Below, piece by piece: positions 25,901-35,808 of a DNA stretch of 64,000 nucleotides. Every line of letters begins with the position of its first letter. Position 1 is the first letter of the stretch. Origin of the DNA: Pomphorhynchus laevis (lineage: Eukaryota; Acanthocephala; Palaeacanthocephala; Echinorhynchida; Pomphorhynchidae); assembly GCA_012934845.2 (NCBI GenBank), contig WNNJ02003067.1, positions 19,965 to 83,964 of the forward strand, given 5' to 3'. The notes beneath the pieces are model-generated. The model was not told where the DNA came from. It searched no databases and saw only the letters and a program-made list of their open reading frames with translations. The position numbers and the translations under genes were made by a program.

Positions 25901-28900
25901 AAGATATAAGGTATTATATTATATATTGTATTATAGGGAAAATAAATGCCAGCTATGGAATGCCAGCTATTTAATTTTATCATAAAGTTTCAATAATTAA
26001 ATTACGTAACGGTTGCATGTTTTTTATTGATTATGTCACGAATTTTTATTTAAAACCCAACCAAGTTAGGGATTAACTTATGAAATCGCAAACATACGTC
26101 TAGATTTGGAACATTATGCTTGTAAACTTGTGACATACTAAAAGTCGTGTTTGATCCTGCTTAACTGAACATCATTTTCCTGTGAGCACAAATTCTAATA
26201 AGAATTGTGGTTTATGTAGAACTAAAATTTAATCTTTTAACTTTTAAGTTTAAAGTTTTTATATAGAATATACAAAAGATGAGTACAATTTTTGGTATAT
26301 ATATTCATTATATGACAGCGCTATTTCGCATTTGCAGTATATGATCTACCTTTATTTTCCTGTTTGTTTAAGTTTTCTTTAACAGGCCTGCTGTAAAAAT
26401 AAGAGGATCTCTAATAGTTTACGTGTATAAACAAAAGTGGGCTGAAATACTTTGCTATATATTGGGATGGACGTACTTTCTATTGTGGTCCTTCAGTTTT
26501 TATCCACAAATAATATTAAATCACAAACGAAAAAGGTTAAATAGTAATAAATATTAAAAATAAAAAAATGTATAAACTATTTCAGCGTTGTTGGACTGAG
26601 CTTTGATTTTACATACATTAACTTAGTTGGATTTCTGCCATTTATGATATTCAACATTCTCCTTTATTTTCCAGGTTCTGTTCAGGTTAGATATATTTAG
26701 GTAATTTTTAAAGTGTTTTATTATTCGTATTTATATCAAACACATTTCGATATAGTAAATTTTAAAATTAATTTTATGGACAGCTAATAAATTTAATTAA
26801 AATAAAAAATAAAAAAAATTAAAAATAGCGTTTTTTAGGTTCAGACGATTTCTGTTGGCCTTAATCAAAAGCTAATATTGGAAGCTGTAATTTTCACATT
26901 TTTTAAATCTTAGTGGTGTATAATATACACCACTAAGTATACTAATTTTCACCACTAAAATATACTAATATTTAATTAGTGTTTTCAATAGTTACACTAT
27001 TGTAACTATTGCCACACGTGAATAATGACAATAAACAGAAACAAACTGTATACTTACAAGCATATAACAGTCGAAAGTTCCGAGACTTTAGATTTTCCCT
27101 AAACGCTGACAAGCTAGAAGTTAAAACTTGACAGCATATAGACGTCTGACGATTTGATAAGTGCAAGATTTAATACATGATTTGTAGACGTCTTATGTAC
27201 TCAATAGCTGATTTGAATGACAGCATAGGGAGGTCTGACGATTTGATAAGTGCAGTAGCCGTCTTATAACAATTAATTTTTAATTTGATTAATTTCTAAT
27301 ATTAAAAATTAAAGTAATATTATTTAAAAGCCTATTGGAGGAAACCCATTTAATATATGAATTTGATTAAATTATATTATATAATATTATAACATTATTA
27401 ATATTATGATATTATAACTAATATTACATATTAGTTAATGTGCCTATTTAATCTGCATGTACATATTTAATAATTTAAATTAAATAAAACATTATTAGTA
27501 CTGAATTGTATAAATATCTTGAATGGATTTTATAGGTCTTCATTAATGAATTTTAATTAAAAATAAGATTTACTATTTATTTGCGGAGAGTGAAGTAAAA
27601 TATTTATTTAATCGAATTTTCAATAGCCTACTGATGTCATCTTCAGGAGGAAATGTTACAAAATATTTTGTAATATTTTGTAACATTTTGTAATATTTTC
27701 CAATATTATAACACTTTTCAACACTGACCATTTTTCAGCTCAAAAAGCTCAATGAAAGTTTAACGATTTAAAGTCCACTTTGGTGATTCATTGTAGAGTA
27801 AGTATACGAATGTGTACTTACTCTATACATTATAATATATTATAATGAATATATTATAATACATTATATAATTGAGATTATAACTGAGATTACTTGGTGA
27901 CAAAAATGTTCGTTAGATAGTACGAAAAATGTAGTTTCATTAAAGTTGTCTAATAAGCTAATGCAGAAAGTTTGAAAGAGCATCAATTTAAAGTTAATTA
28001 GATAATATTATTAACATATTAAAACAGTTTAACCAATTATAATTTAATGGTTAACTCTATAAATTTTAATAGATTTACACAATAAAAATTATATAATTAA
28101 TTATAAATTGATTGTTCACTCATATTGGATTATTTAATAGTGGTGAGAGTGAAGTAAAATATTTATTTAATCGAATTTTCAATAGCCTACTGCTATCATC
28201 ATCAGGGGTAAATGTTACAAGAGTAAATGTTATTTGTAAAAATATTTTGTAACTTCACTCCTGAAGATGATAGCAGGAGGCTATTGAAAATTCGATTAAA
28301 TAAATATTTTACTTCACTCTCTCCACAAATAAGTCCGCCGCGCTACCTCCTTTATCACATTCAAACACCTCCTTCGTTCACACTTTCTCGACACATGATT
28401 TGCATTTTTGGTCATGTAAGCGTGCGCTGGCACGCATTTGCCACGTTAAAATAAATCTTTTTTAAAAATAAATAATCCAATATGAGTGAAAAATCAATTT
28501 AAAAACACTTCAATATTTTATAGTTTAACTAATTCTTAATTTTGTGAAGAGTTAGATAAATTGATCGACGCAGGACTTATTCACGGGTGTTTTTTATAAT
28601 TTTATTTATTTCTATAAATAATTATACTCTTGCTTCAGGAATCAGACTTTAAAGTATTAAAAGGTATATTTTAGTTTTATTTTTATTTTATTGTTTTCTA
28701 ACGCACATGTATTTTCGCATACTTTTCAAGTAAATATATAGGAAGAATACTTCAAATACAATCCTCATAGTCCGTTACCAGTTGAACTGAATGACGTTGT
28801 ATTTTCTACACATGCAACTATCTTATGCGCGATTACTGCAATACAGTGCTGTATATTTGAGGTTTGTTTTTGTAAATAAGTATTTAACAAATAACGCTTT

Positions 28901-31900
28901 GAATTTTTTAACTCTAATTTTTTGAATTATTATTTGTATAATAACTTTTTTAGCTACTTATAATTTTTGGATGATTAGGCATAAGATATTTCTCTTAGTT
29001 AGATCTGGGACATGTAAAATCTTTCTTGTAAAAAAGAACAAATTGATGAATTGGTGCTTGTGTTGAAATGTCCTCTGAATATTCGTTGCTTGACAAGATG
29101 AATTATCAACTTTAACTCGCTAATTTTATAATATGACAAACGAATTGTAGCCTTAAATTTCTTAAAAGTGTGTTGATTTCGTCTCGATACTTCCAGGCTC
29201 TGAGATGATTACAAGGTCGAATCTACAGCGTTCGATCTGGAACTTACCCGTTCCGGATTCTTTGACCGCTTTCTTTCCGAATGGTATCGGATAATCTGCG
29301 AAGAATTTTACCGACATATGACTGAGCAAAATCATTGTATATCAACGAGCGTCTTCTCAAGAAATGATAGGTCCTCTGTTTTATTCGTCGTTTAACGATT
29401 AGAGGTTAAATTTCTATCCGATTTGTATTAAAGTATCTATTTGAGTATCGCAAACATGTTGATGATGTTTCATAATTTAAAAACGAGCTGAAGCCTTAAT
29501 TATACGATATCTTCGGAGTATTATCTCTATTAGTACGTAAAAATGCGAAATGTTTGAATAGTGTATTTGCTTTCATGATGATACCTCTGGCCGTGAATAT
29601 GATGGCAAGCATGCATCAATAATCTTCGATCATGTTCCAGATACTTCAAACGTTTTATTTCCGAAGTTACTGCATTAACGGCGCAGTGTCTACTGGCATA
29701 TGACTGATCAAAATGTTAGTACATTGGCACATCAATGAGCACCCACTCAAATCGATTACCGCATACAAGATGCCCAAACATGTGTAGAATTTCAAAATGC
29801 CGTGTTTCTTTAAAATTATTCACCTTCAAGCAGTAAAATTGACTATTTCGTTATATTTATGAAGCCTTCCTTTATCTGCAATGCAATTTTTAGCGATCTC
29901 ATTATGCAAAATTGTCAAACCACCAGAATTCTTCAAGTCATTTTGCTCTCCACACGTATTTGAACGGTAAATCCATATGCTGGTCATACACACCTGACCG
30001 CTAGAGCATTCCTAAATTTTATCGAAGTTAACTGAAATCCTATTTTTAAAACTGGCCTTTGTTTAATTTAATAAATGATCAATAATTATTTAAAATTATT
30101 GATTTCAAATTAGAAAATTTTAATTTTAAATTATAAAATTTGTGTCTATTTCAAAATACATTAACTATATTTAGCACTGATGTTATCAGGAGATAATGGA
30201 ATCGGTGCTGATGATCCTTTGATGGATTCTTTTATTTATTGTATCAATTTTGCTAGATCACACAAAATTATTTATGTGAAAGTAAGTAGCTGGTTCGGAA
30301 ACCAGCTACCGTATCATTCCTTTATTACTTCAACTTTCATACACCATGACTCACGAGATGTCAGATGTTAGTCTGACATATTGGTATTGTTTTATCTGCT
30401 ATTGTCATGCAATGGTACACCCGGACTAATCAGAAAGATGTGTATCACCTAGTTTTCATTTAAACGCTATTTGAGTTTTCATATTTGAACCTAGGTTCTT
30501 TTGATCACCACTATTATCGACTGGGCTAACTATCAATTACACCTTGATTCTCAACATGCAAACTTTTTTACCTGATATATTGATATTTTTCGTCGACTGA
30601 TGACTTGTAACGGTATACCCGGACCTATCAGAAGGTTGTGTACTGCCGCTGCTTGCTTGTAAGCCATAATAACAGCTTTTAAAATAGAAAATCGTTCAAA
30701 AAAATATATTTATTTTTTTCTTGTTATTTTGAAAACTTTATGGATTACAACCTTAATTTGTAGGCGTGAATTTAATTGAACTATAGGTCCCATTCTAACA
30801 ATTTCAATCGCATTTCAGCGATAACTCTAGTGGCGATGATTTAAATTATGACGATTGGTTTGCTCTGAAGATATTTATAATTTTTAATCATTATATATAA
30901 AAAATATTATTTTACAAGTATCATTTTGTTTTTTACAAAACTGTAGAGAGGAGATCAACAATTAACCTACTTCGGCAAGCTTTTCATACTCTTCAGTGCC
31001 CTGTTTATCATAATAATTGGAATACTGGTAGCAGCCGGAAAAGTCACGCTTCTTTACTTTATGATATCGTTTTCATATATCAAGCTAGCCAGCACTCTTA
31101 TAAAATCAATTCCACAAGTGAGTTGTTTTACAATTAGAAACAATCAATTGTTCCGCTTTTTAAACTGTATCTTTGGAAATTACAAACGAATTTAATTTTA
31201 ATAAAATATATAAATTTAATTCTCTACAATTTAGCTTGTGATTTACGGTTTGACTGTTTGATCTTAGGCAAACTGTTACCTTGGTTTTCTCATACAAGCA
31301 ATTTTAAGTGTGGTATCACTTTGCAAACCTATTGAGTTGGTTCGAGTGATCTCTAGTTAATAACATACGATGATAAAATGATTATTTCGTGTTTATTTTG
31401 TACGATACATATGTGTGTAAATAATGCAAAACAATTGAAATATTTAAACATAGAAATAATGATATATACTCATTTGACATGATCGGGGATACTGGAAAAG
31501 TATCTTCCAGTAGGCCTTAAATTACTGAAAATTTTACCGTAATGATTTTCATTATTATATAATAAATATATAACGATGTTATAGATTTACTTTAATTATC
31601 AACGAAAAAGTACAGTTGGCTGGAGTATAGCGGCTATTATATTTGATGCGCTTGGTGGACTTTGCAGTTTTCTTCAGCAATTTATAATTGCAGTCAACTA
31701 TGGTAATTATTTTTCGAATAATTTTATTAATTGTTTAATTAATAATTTTATAAGTTGTTATCAAGTCTTATAAAATATTAAACTTGGTGATTAAAGCTCT
31801 TGTTAGATTTTGTATCTTAAAAAATACTATTTATGATCTATTCGGCAGTTCTTCTTACTTCTACATAAGTACACTAAGAATATTTTAGCTTTTTTATTTC

Positions 31901-34100
31901 TGTCAACTTTTTTATTTCTTTTTAATATCTTCTTAAAAAGATCTTTTATTTATATTTTATATCACGATTCGAATAATCTCATAAACTACCAACGATGCAC
32001 TTGTAAATTACAAACCAAGTTATGCCTTTTAAAAGTACTTAATAAAAGCTTTTAAATTGACAAAACTAGACACCTAAATATATATTGTTTTTCGTTCTAA
32101 CAAATATATTATTTTTAATTCGTACGAGAAGGAAACTGCTGTTTAAATTATTTTATGTTTTTCGTGATGTATTTAAGAAAACATTTATAAATGACAATTT
32201 TTTAAATAATGAGTTATTTCAATGAAAAGTTATTATGGAAAATAATCAATTATTTAAAATACTAATTATTTTAGATAAATAGGTATTTATCAATTACAGC
32301 ACCTTTATTTTCTTCACGATCACTAAGGGAATAAATTATTCACCCTTTTTATTGCGTTTTGTGTACCTTTAAAAGTAGCCAAAAAGTTGCAGATATCGTG
32401 TCACAACAATTTAAACAACACTGAAATCAGCTGTTTATCACTAATAACGGCAGCACCTGCTCAAAGCAAATGACAATGATCGTTTTGAACATTCTATATA
32501 AGCATGTACATAAAACACATTGTAAATAGTTGATACTGATTCATTATTGATAGATAATTATTAAAGCTGGATTAAAGGAAAGAAGAAATTATTTTTGATA
32601 TTTCGCCAACTGTTGTTAGCATCCTCAGACAATCACAAATTTTCTGAAGATGCTAACATAGGTTAGCGAAATATCAAATAAAAGTTCCCCCTTTCTTTGA
32701 TCCAGCTTTAATAATTGGTATCATTTTCTGTAGAATTAATTTCTTTTGAATTAATTATTTATTATTAAAAAATAAGTATTTATCACTTACAGCACCTTTA
32801 TTTTCTGCACGATCGTTAAGAGAATAAATTATTCAATGACATCATTTTCTGTAGAATTATGTATTCTTGCGTTCATTCTGTTAAAAAATTGTAATATTCT
32901 GAAGATGATAATAATTATAATTATAGACTTGTTTACAAAATTTCTTGTTTAGAATGCGATAAAATATATGTGGGTCAAACAGGCCAACCATTATAGACTA
33001 GATTAAAACAAAACAAATACAAACTCAAAAAAGGCATAAGTATCGCTATTGTAGACCATAGCTTAAATTTAGATCCCAATATTGACTATAATAATATCGT
33101 TGTTTTAGCAAAAGAAACCAATTGTTTAAATAGAAAAATTCTTGAGCCTTATTACATTCAAAAAACTACAATATTATTATGCCGAATAATAAACCTGACG
33201 TAACGTTAAATATTTTGTAAAGATGTAAACGATTATTTTGTTTAAATAATTTTTCTATTTTGTTTTTATACTTATTTAATTTTTCTAGTACTTTTAATTA
33301 TTTTTATATTTTCTATTTTTTATTATTTATTTTGAATTTATTTATTTTAATTATTTATTTTTTTATTTTAAAACTATTATATTTTAAATGATTGTAACAA
33401 AGAATTGCTTTCTGCTGATAAATGCACGTTTGCTTCTTTGAACTTTTACGGGGTGTTTATATTGAGAATTAAAAATATTTTAAAATTGTACTCATACATT
33501 AATACTTTAAATATTTAACGTATCAATGTATTATAATAGATTTATATTAAATCAGTTATATCAAATAAATCAACGATTTATTATAAATCAATTTGACATA
33601 TTAATACAACGCGCCGCAATAATTTTATTAAAATAAAATTATTATGTTTGTTAAATAAATTATGATCGATTTACAATCAATTTGTAAAACAAACTACATT
33701 GTATATAAAAAAAATGTAAAATAAAATTATAGTCACGAGTATTATTATCACAAATACCATTTAGCTGCAAGCTTCCGATTGCGTGACATTTTCAAAAATA
33801 AATCAAAAATACTTGGCTAGTATCGCAATGCTTTGATGATTTTATTAGCTTTTCGTTGATTGAATTTTGATTTTTAAATGGTGGCATTTTCATTAAAAAG
33901 ATGAATGTTAAAAATGATTAATTTAGTATTTTTAAATTCTTGAATAGTTTTTGAATAGTTTTAGCTTATTGCATATGTATTTAGAAAAATGGAGTGTTAT
34001 TTACGGAAATGTAGTCAAATTACTACTTGGTATTGGATCAATACTGTTCGATATAATTTTCATAATTCAGCACTATGTTCTATACCGTAACTGCGAATGA
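19867..34100 (+). CDS. CTNS: Cystinosin, lysosomal cystine/H+ symporter (8 exons found)
   Basis: Exons: 19,867-19,987; 25,559-25,732; 26,386-26,535; 26,586-26,685; 28,742-28,861; 30,947-31,117; 31,585-31,702; 33,985-34,100 (stop TGA). All junctions use GT-AG and keep phase, giving about 356 residues. Human cystinosin has 367, so only a short signal-peptide exon appears to be missing. The protein has a luminal domain with an NST glycosylation sequon, seven membrane segments and two PQ-loops (SFYPQ with GLSFDF, and SIPQ with IIFDALGG). The two aspartates that couple protons in human cystinosin (GLSFD, and LLDFTGG equivalent to IIFDALGG) are kept. The C terminus ends LYRNCE and lacks the GYDQL lysosomal sorting signal. 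Introns are 50 bp or 467-5571 bp, the long ones full of mobile DNA. It converges with the PI3-kinase gene. Confidence 0.95.
21800..22005 (+). repeat. Local duplication and hairpin inside the LINE endonuclease
   Basis: TTCATCAACATTCTATCCAA occurs at 21,803 and again at 21,976. Between them is a degenerate array of CAATTGTAAGAGG and AGGGCCGGTC pieces ending in the hairpin GAGGGCCGGTC, TGCGTC, GACCGGCCCTC. The endonuclease reading frame on either side is continuous with LINE relatives, so the extra piece of about 170 bp is a late internal insertion or slippage product. Confidence 0.75.
23719..23858 (+). repeat. 33-bp in-frame tandem repeat in the LINE reverse transcriptase
   Basis: Four units of 33 bp start at 23,719, 23,752, 23,785 and 23,818, with a partial fifth. 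Each unit encodes RDKVRSSNLIL or a one-residue variant, so the array keeps the frame into the following RRICPLIAF segment. LINE relatives have about one such segment here. This looks like a recent tandem expansion. Confidence 0.9.
24441..25558. other. AT-rich intron remainder
   Basis: This is the rest of the first detected cystinosin intron, downstream of the LINE. It is extremely AT-rich (for example 25,100-25,450) with TA runs. No other gene or element is recognised. Confidence 0.5.
25559..25732 (+). CDS. CTNS: CTNS exon, luminal domain part 2
   Basis: Acceptor TTATTTACTAG and donor GA|GTAAGT. The protein segment contains WIQSPPSSTDFLLLVKKADG and TTFDLAFTNVGRFNYFVELV, a beta-rich luminal segment ending just before the first membrane helix. 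Phase 2 at both ends joins correctly to the neighbouring exons. Confidence 0.9.
25733..25822 (+). repeat. 27-bp tandem repeat starting at a splice donor
   Basis: About three units of AAGTTTACCAAATGTGGTTT plus AAGTAAT follow directly after the donor GTAAGT of the preceding exon. The first unit overlaps the donor itself, and later units carry donor-like GTAATAAGT strings. Confidence 0.85.
26386..26685 (+). CDS. CTNS: CTNS exons with first PQ-loop (two exons, 50-bp intron)
   Basis: Exons 26,386-26,535 and 26,586-26,685 are split by a 50-bp intron (26,536-26,585). The first gives the end of the luminal domain and helix 1, ILGWTYFLLWSFSFYPQIIL. The second gives VVGLSFDFTYINLVGFLPF, which carries the conserved aspartate of PQ-loop 1. 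The junction codon is AG|C (serine), matching RKSVIGLSFDF in human. Confidence 0.95.
27590..27835 (-). repeat. Family A element with body, reverse copy
   Basis: This is the reverse complement of the element at 16,140-16,440, with the CTTCACTCTC tail at 27,590, GAAA near 27,618, CTGAAGA at 27,640-27,646 (minus strand) and the body ending near GTATACGAATGTGT. It lies in the cystinosin intron 26,686-28,741. Confidence 0.8.
28095..28505. repeat. Family A palindromic element, best-preserved inverted pair
   Basis: Inverted arms of roughly 110 bp face each other. The left arm (minus strand) has CTGATGA ending at 28,198. The right arm (plus strand) has CTGAAGA at 28,261-28,267, hairpin GATAGC/GGCTATT and GAAA at 28,286-28,289. 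Outer ends on both sides read CCAATATGAGTG toward the middle. A LINE 3' end is inserted in the right arm at about 28,326-28,462. Each arm alone can form the hammerhead core layout, so the whole is a foldback with one core per strand. Confidence 0.8.
28326..28462 (+). mobile_element. 5'-truncated LINE copy (3' end only)
   Basis: About 135 bp match the last part of the LINE at 24,300-24,440: CACATTCAAACACCTCCTTC, the GCGTGCGCTGGCACGC hairpin and AAAATAAATCTTTTTT. It is inserted in the right outer arm of the palindromic element, flanked by a short AAATAA duplication. This shows that the LINE family moved after this palindromic copy had landed. Confidence 0.85.
28742..28861 (+). CDS. CTNS: CTNS exon, loop and third membrane helix
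   Basis: Forty codons, phase 0 at both ends. The exon reads EEYFKYNPHSPLPVELNDVV then FSTHATILCAITAIQCCIFE. It aligns with human [20 protein letters not shown] and [20 protein letters not shown]. Confidence 0.95.
29180..30660. other. Unidentified moderate-GC repeats in cystinosin intron
   Basis: Two diverged related pieces share CATATGACTGAGCAAAAT or CATATGACTGATCAAAAT (29,315 and 29,699) in similar surroundings. A second pair shares TGGTACACCCGGACTAATCA and TATACCCGGACCTATCAGAA (30,412 and 30,614). The composition is less AT-rich than the background. A perfect inverted repeat AGCTGGTT, CGG, AACCAGCT lies at 30,287-30,306. I do not recognise a protein. A short open frame at 30,180-30,371 has no family features. 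Confidence 0.5.
30947..31117 (+). CDS. CTNS: CTNS exon, helices 4-5 and start of second PQ-loop
   Basis: Fifty-seven codons, phase 0. The segment reads RGDQQLTYFGKLFILFSALF then VTLLYFMISFSYIKLASTLI and KSIPQ. Human has ERGGQRVSW at the start and FSYIKLAVTLVKYFPQ at the end. The PQ of the second PQ-loop stands at the donor. Confidence 0.95.
31585..31702 (+). CDS. CTNS: CTNS exon, second PQ-loop
   Basis: It reads IYFNYQRKSTVGWSIAAIIF then DALGGLCSFLQQFIIAVNY. Human is [20 protein letters not shown]. The conserved aspartate of this PQ-loop is kept. It starts in phase 0 and ends in phase 1. Confidence 0.95.
32548..32725. repeat. Family B palindrome with inverted hammerhead-like cores, next to PLE fragment
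   Basis: The right arm (plus) has CTGAAGA at 32,644-32,650, the perfect hairpin GCTAAC, ATAG, GTTAGC and GAAATATCAAATA. The left arm (minus) has CTGAGGATGCTAAC, GTTGGC and GAAATATC. The outer parts (AGCTGGATTAAAGGAAAG and its inverse) also pair. A second copy at 55,905-56,105 likewise sits just upstream of a PLE coding fragment, so the palindrome is probably the PLE terminal region. Confidence 0.75.
32890..33380 (+). mobile_element. Penelope-like element 3' end with GIY-YIG domain
   Basis: The plus strand reads VYKISCLECDKIYVGQTGQP, then KKGISIAIVDHSLNLDPNID and KETNCLNRKILEPYYIQKT. The cysteine pair before IYVGQT and the histidine and Glu-Pro-Tyr elements match PLE endonucleases. The 3' end (TAATAAACCTGACGTAACG and a T-rich tail) also occurs at 56,700-56,870. 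The piece is 5'-truncated and broken. It lies in the last cystinosin intron in sense orientation. Confidence 0.85.
33985..34100 (+). CDS. CTNS: CTNS last exon, C-terminal helix and stop
   Basis: It reads EKWSVIYGNVVKLLLGIGSI then LFDIIFIIQHYVLYRNCE and TGA. Human is [20 protein letters not shown] then [24 protein letters not shown]. The protein stops six residues earlier than human, removing the GYDQL signal. A candidate poly(A) signal AATAAA lies near 34,257. Confidence 0.95.
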
Positions 34101-35534
34101 ACAACGCGAGATGGTTAATGATGACTAATTGATGCAAGATTTTAGATTTTGAATAAGCTCGATCACTTTCTATCTTGTAATCGATTATATAAAACTAAAA
34201 ATTGAGACTAAAATGTAGAATTTATTGAATAGTGAACAATTGCAAAAGTCATAAACAAAATAAAGTACTTTAAATAATTAATTTTAATAAAATAATTTAT
34301 TTTAAATAATTTAAAATAAAGATATTTACTTTAAATTTCATTATGAAGAGCAGGAGATTTGTTAACCATTGAAAATCAAATATTAACAAACTTCTTATAA
34401 ACGAATACATAAAGTAGTCTTGGTGTTTGATGAAGACATACGATCAAATAGTATTAAAATCTGAATTAATACTTAAATTATATAGCAAAATAAAATGATC
34501 GAATTTGATATATTTTACAATTTTACAGTTTATAATTAAGATTTTAGTTAAATTAGCATATATTTTCAAAGATAAATTTCATATATTTTCAGTTAAAAAT
34601 GATTTTCAATTGAAAATCAAGATATGTTAGGAAACACGGAGCAGGTAAGCAGAAATTTCTCAGTTAAAAAATGTGTTGATTTACATTATTTGACAACTAT
34701 ATTCTATTATAGTCGATTCATTTATATTTAGTTATTCTTTACATAAATAAAACGAAAATGAAAACATTAAAAAAGATTTAATGTTTTAAAACATTAAATA
34801 AACATTTATATTATAATATTTATATATAAATAGATATATATATAAAACAATATGTAAAGATTATACAATAGTTATTTGCATTTATAATACAAATATTTAT
34901 ATTATATTAGAAATATTATATATTAAATATCTAATATATTATAAAAGAATATATATTATAATGTGTATTATTTAATATATTTTATGTAATAAATTAAATA
35001 AAAAAATAAAAAATAAATAGAATAAGTTCGTAAAACAGTATTTAAAAAGTCTTTCTAATGGTAATATTGACATCTTTTATATTAATATTTCCAATTTATA
35101 TTAATATTTCATTAGTCATATAATCTGATCATGATTATGACGCGTTATTAAAATATTTACTCATAGTATTTTGATGATAAACGCATTTGAAGTCCTTAAA
35201 TATTCAAGAATTTACTTATATCATGGAATTCATTTACCAATGCATTTGTATTTAAAATGTAGATGAAATGCGAGTATTTCGAATTTCAGATTTGTTCTTT
35301 CAAAAACCATTATTAAACGTACTTCAGAATATATATATCCTTCGTCAATAGTCACATGGCTGCATTTTTCAGCCCTGCGATAAAATTACAAAATGAAATG
35401 AGAAATTGAAAAAATGACATTTCACGAAATTTGTGAGTACCAAAGATGCAATGTAATTGAAATAAAACACGATTTGTTATTAATAAAATTAATAAAAATA
35501 TAATAATATTTTTTTATTAAATATTTTTTAATTT
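34101..35534. other. Convergent intergenic region
   Basis: This separates the 3' ends of cystinosin (+) and the PI3-kinase gene (-). It is AT-rich with TA runs at 34,820-35,000 and no recognisable gene. It must hold both transcript ends. AATAAA occurs near 34,257 on plus and at 35,513-35,518 on minus, the latter only 17 bases after the PI3-kinase stop. Confidence 0.6.
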
Positions 35535-35808
35535 TTATTTTCTACGATGTGCAGCAGCATGAAACTCCCAATCGATTTTTCTTAAGATGCTAAAGTCTCT
35601 GCTCTTTTTTAAACGATGAATAAAGCTTATTCTTGCTTCCTCCGATGTTTTCGATAAACGTAATGAATCTTCATATACATGACGTATGTCTTCCAGACCT
35701 TTCAAAGATGATATCATTCTTGTGTCTATTGATGATAAGCAAAGAGAGTATAAATCACGATATCGATCACGAATCGCATTAAATGCCAAATCACAGGACT
35801 TGTAGAAG
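35535..35808 (-). CDS. PI3-kinase last exon, kinase C-lobe end
   Basis: It starts after TTGTAG and reads FYKSCDLAFNAIRDRYRDLY, then LEDIRHVYEDSLRLSKTSEE and KIDWEFHAAAHRRK, then TAA. It matches p110 [20 protein letters not shown] and KMDWIFHTIKQHALN. The terminal membrane-binding helix is present though changed in sequence. Confidence 0.95.
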
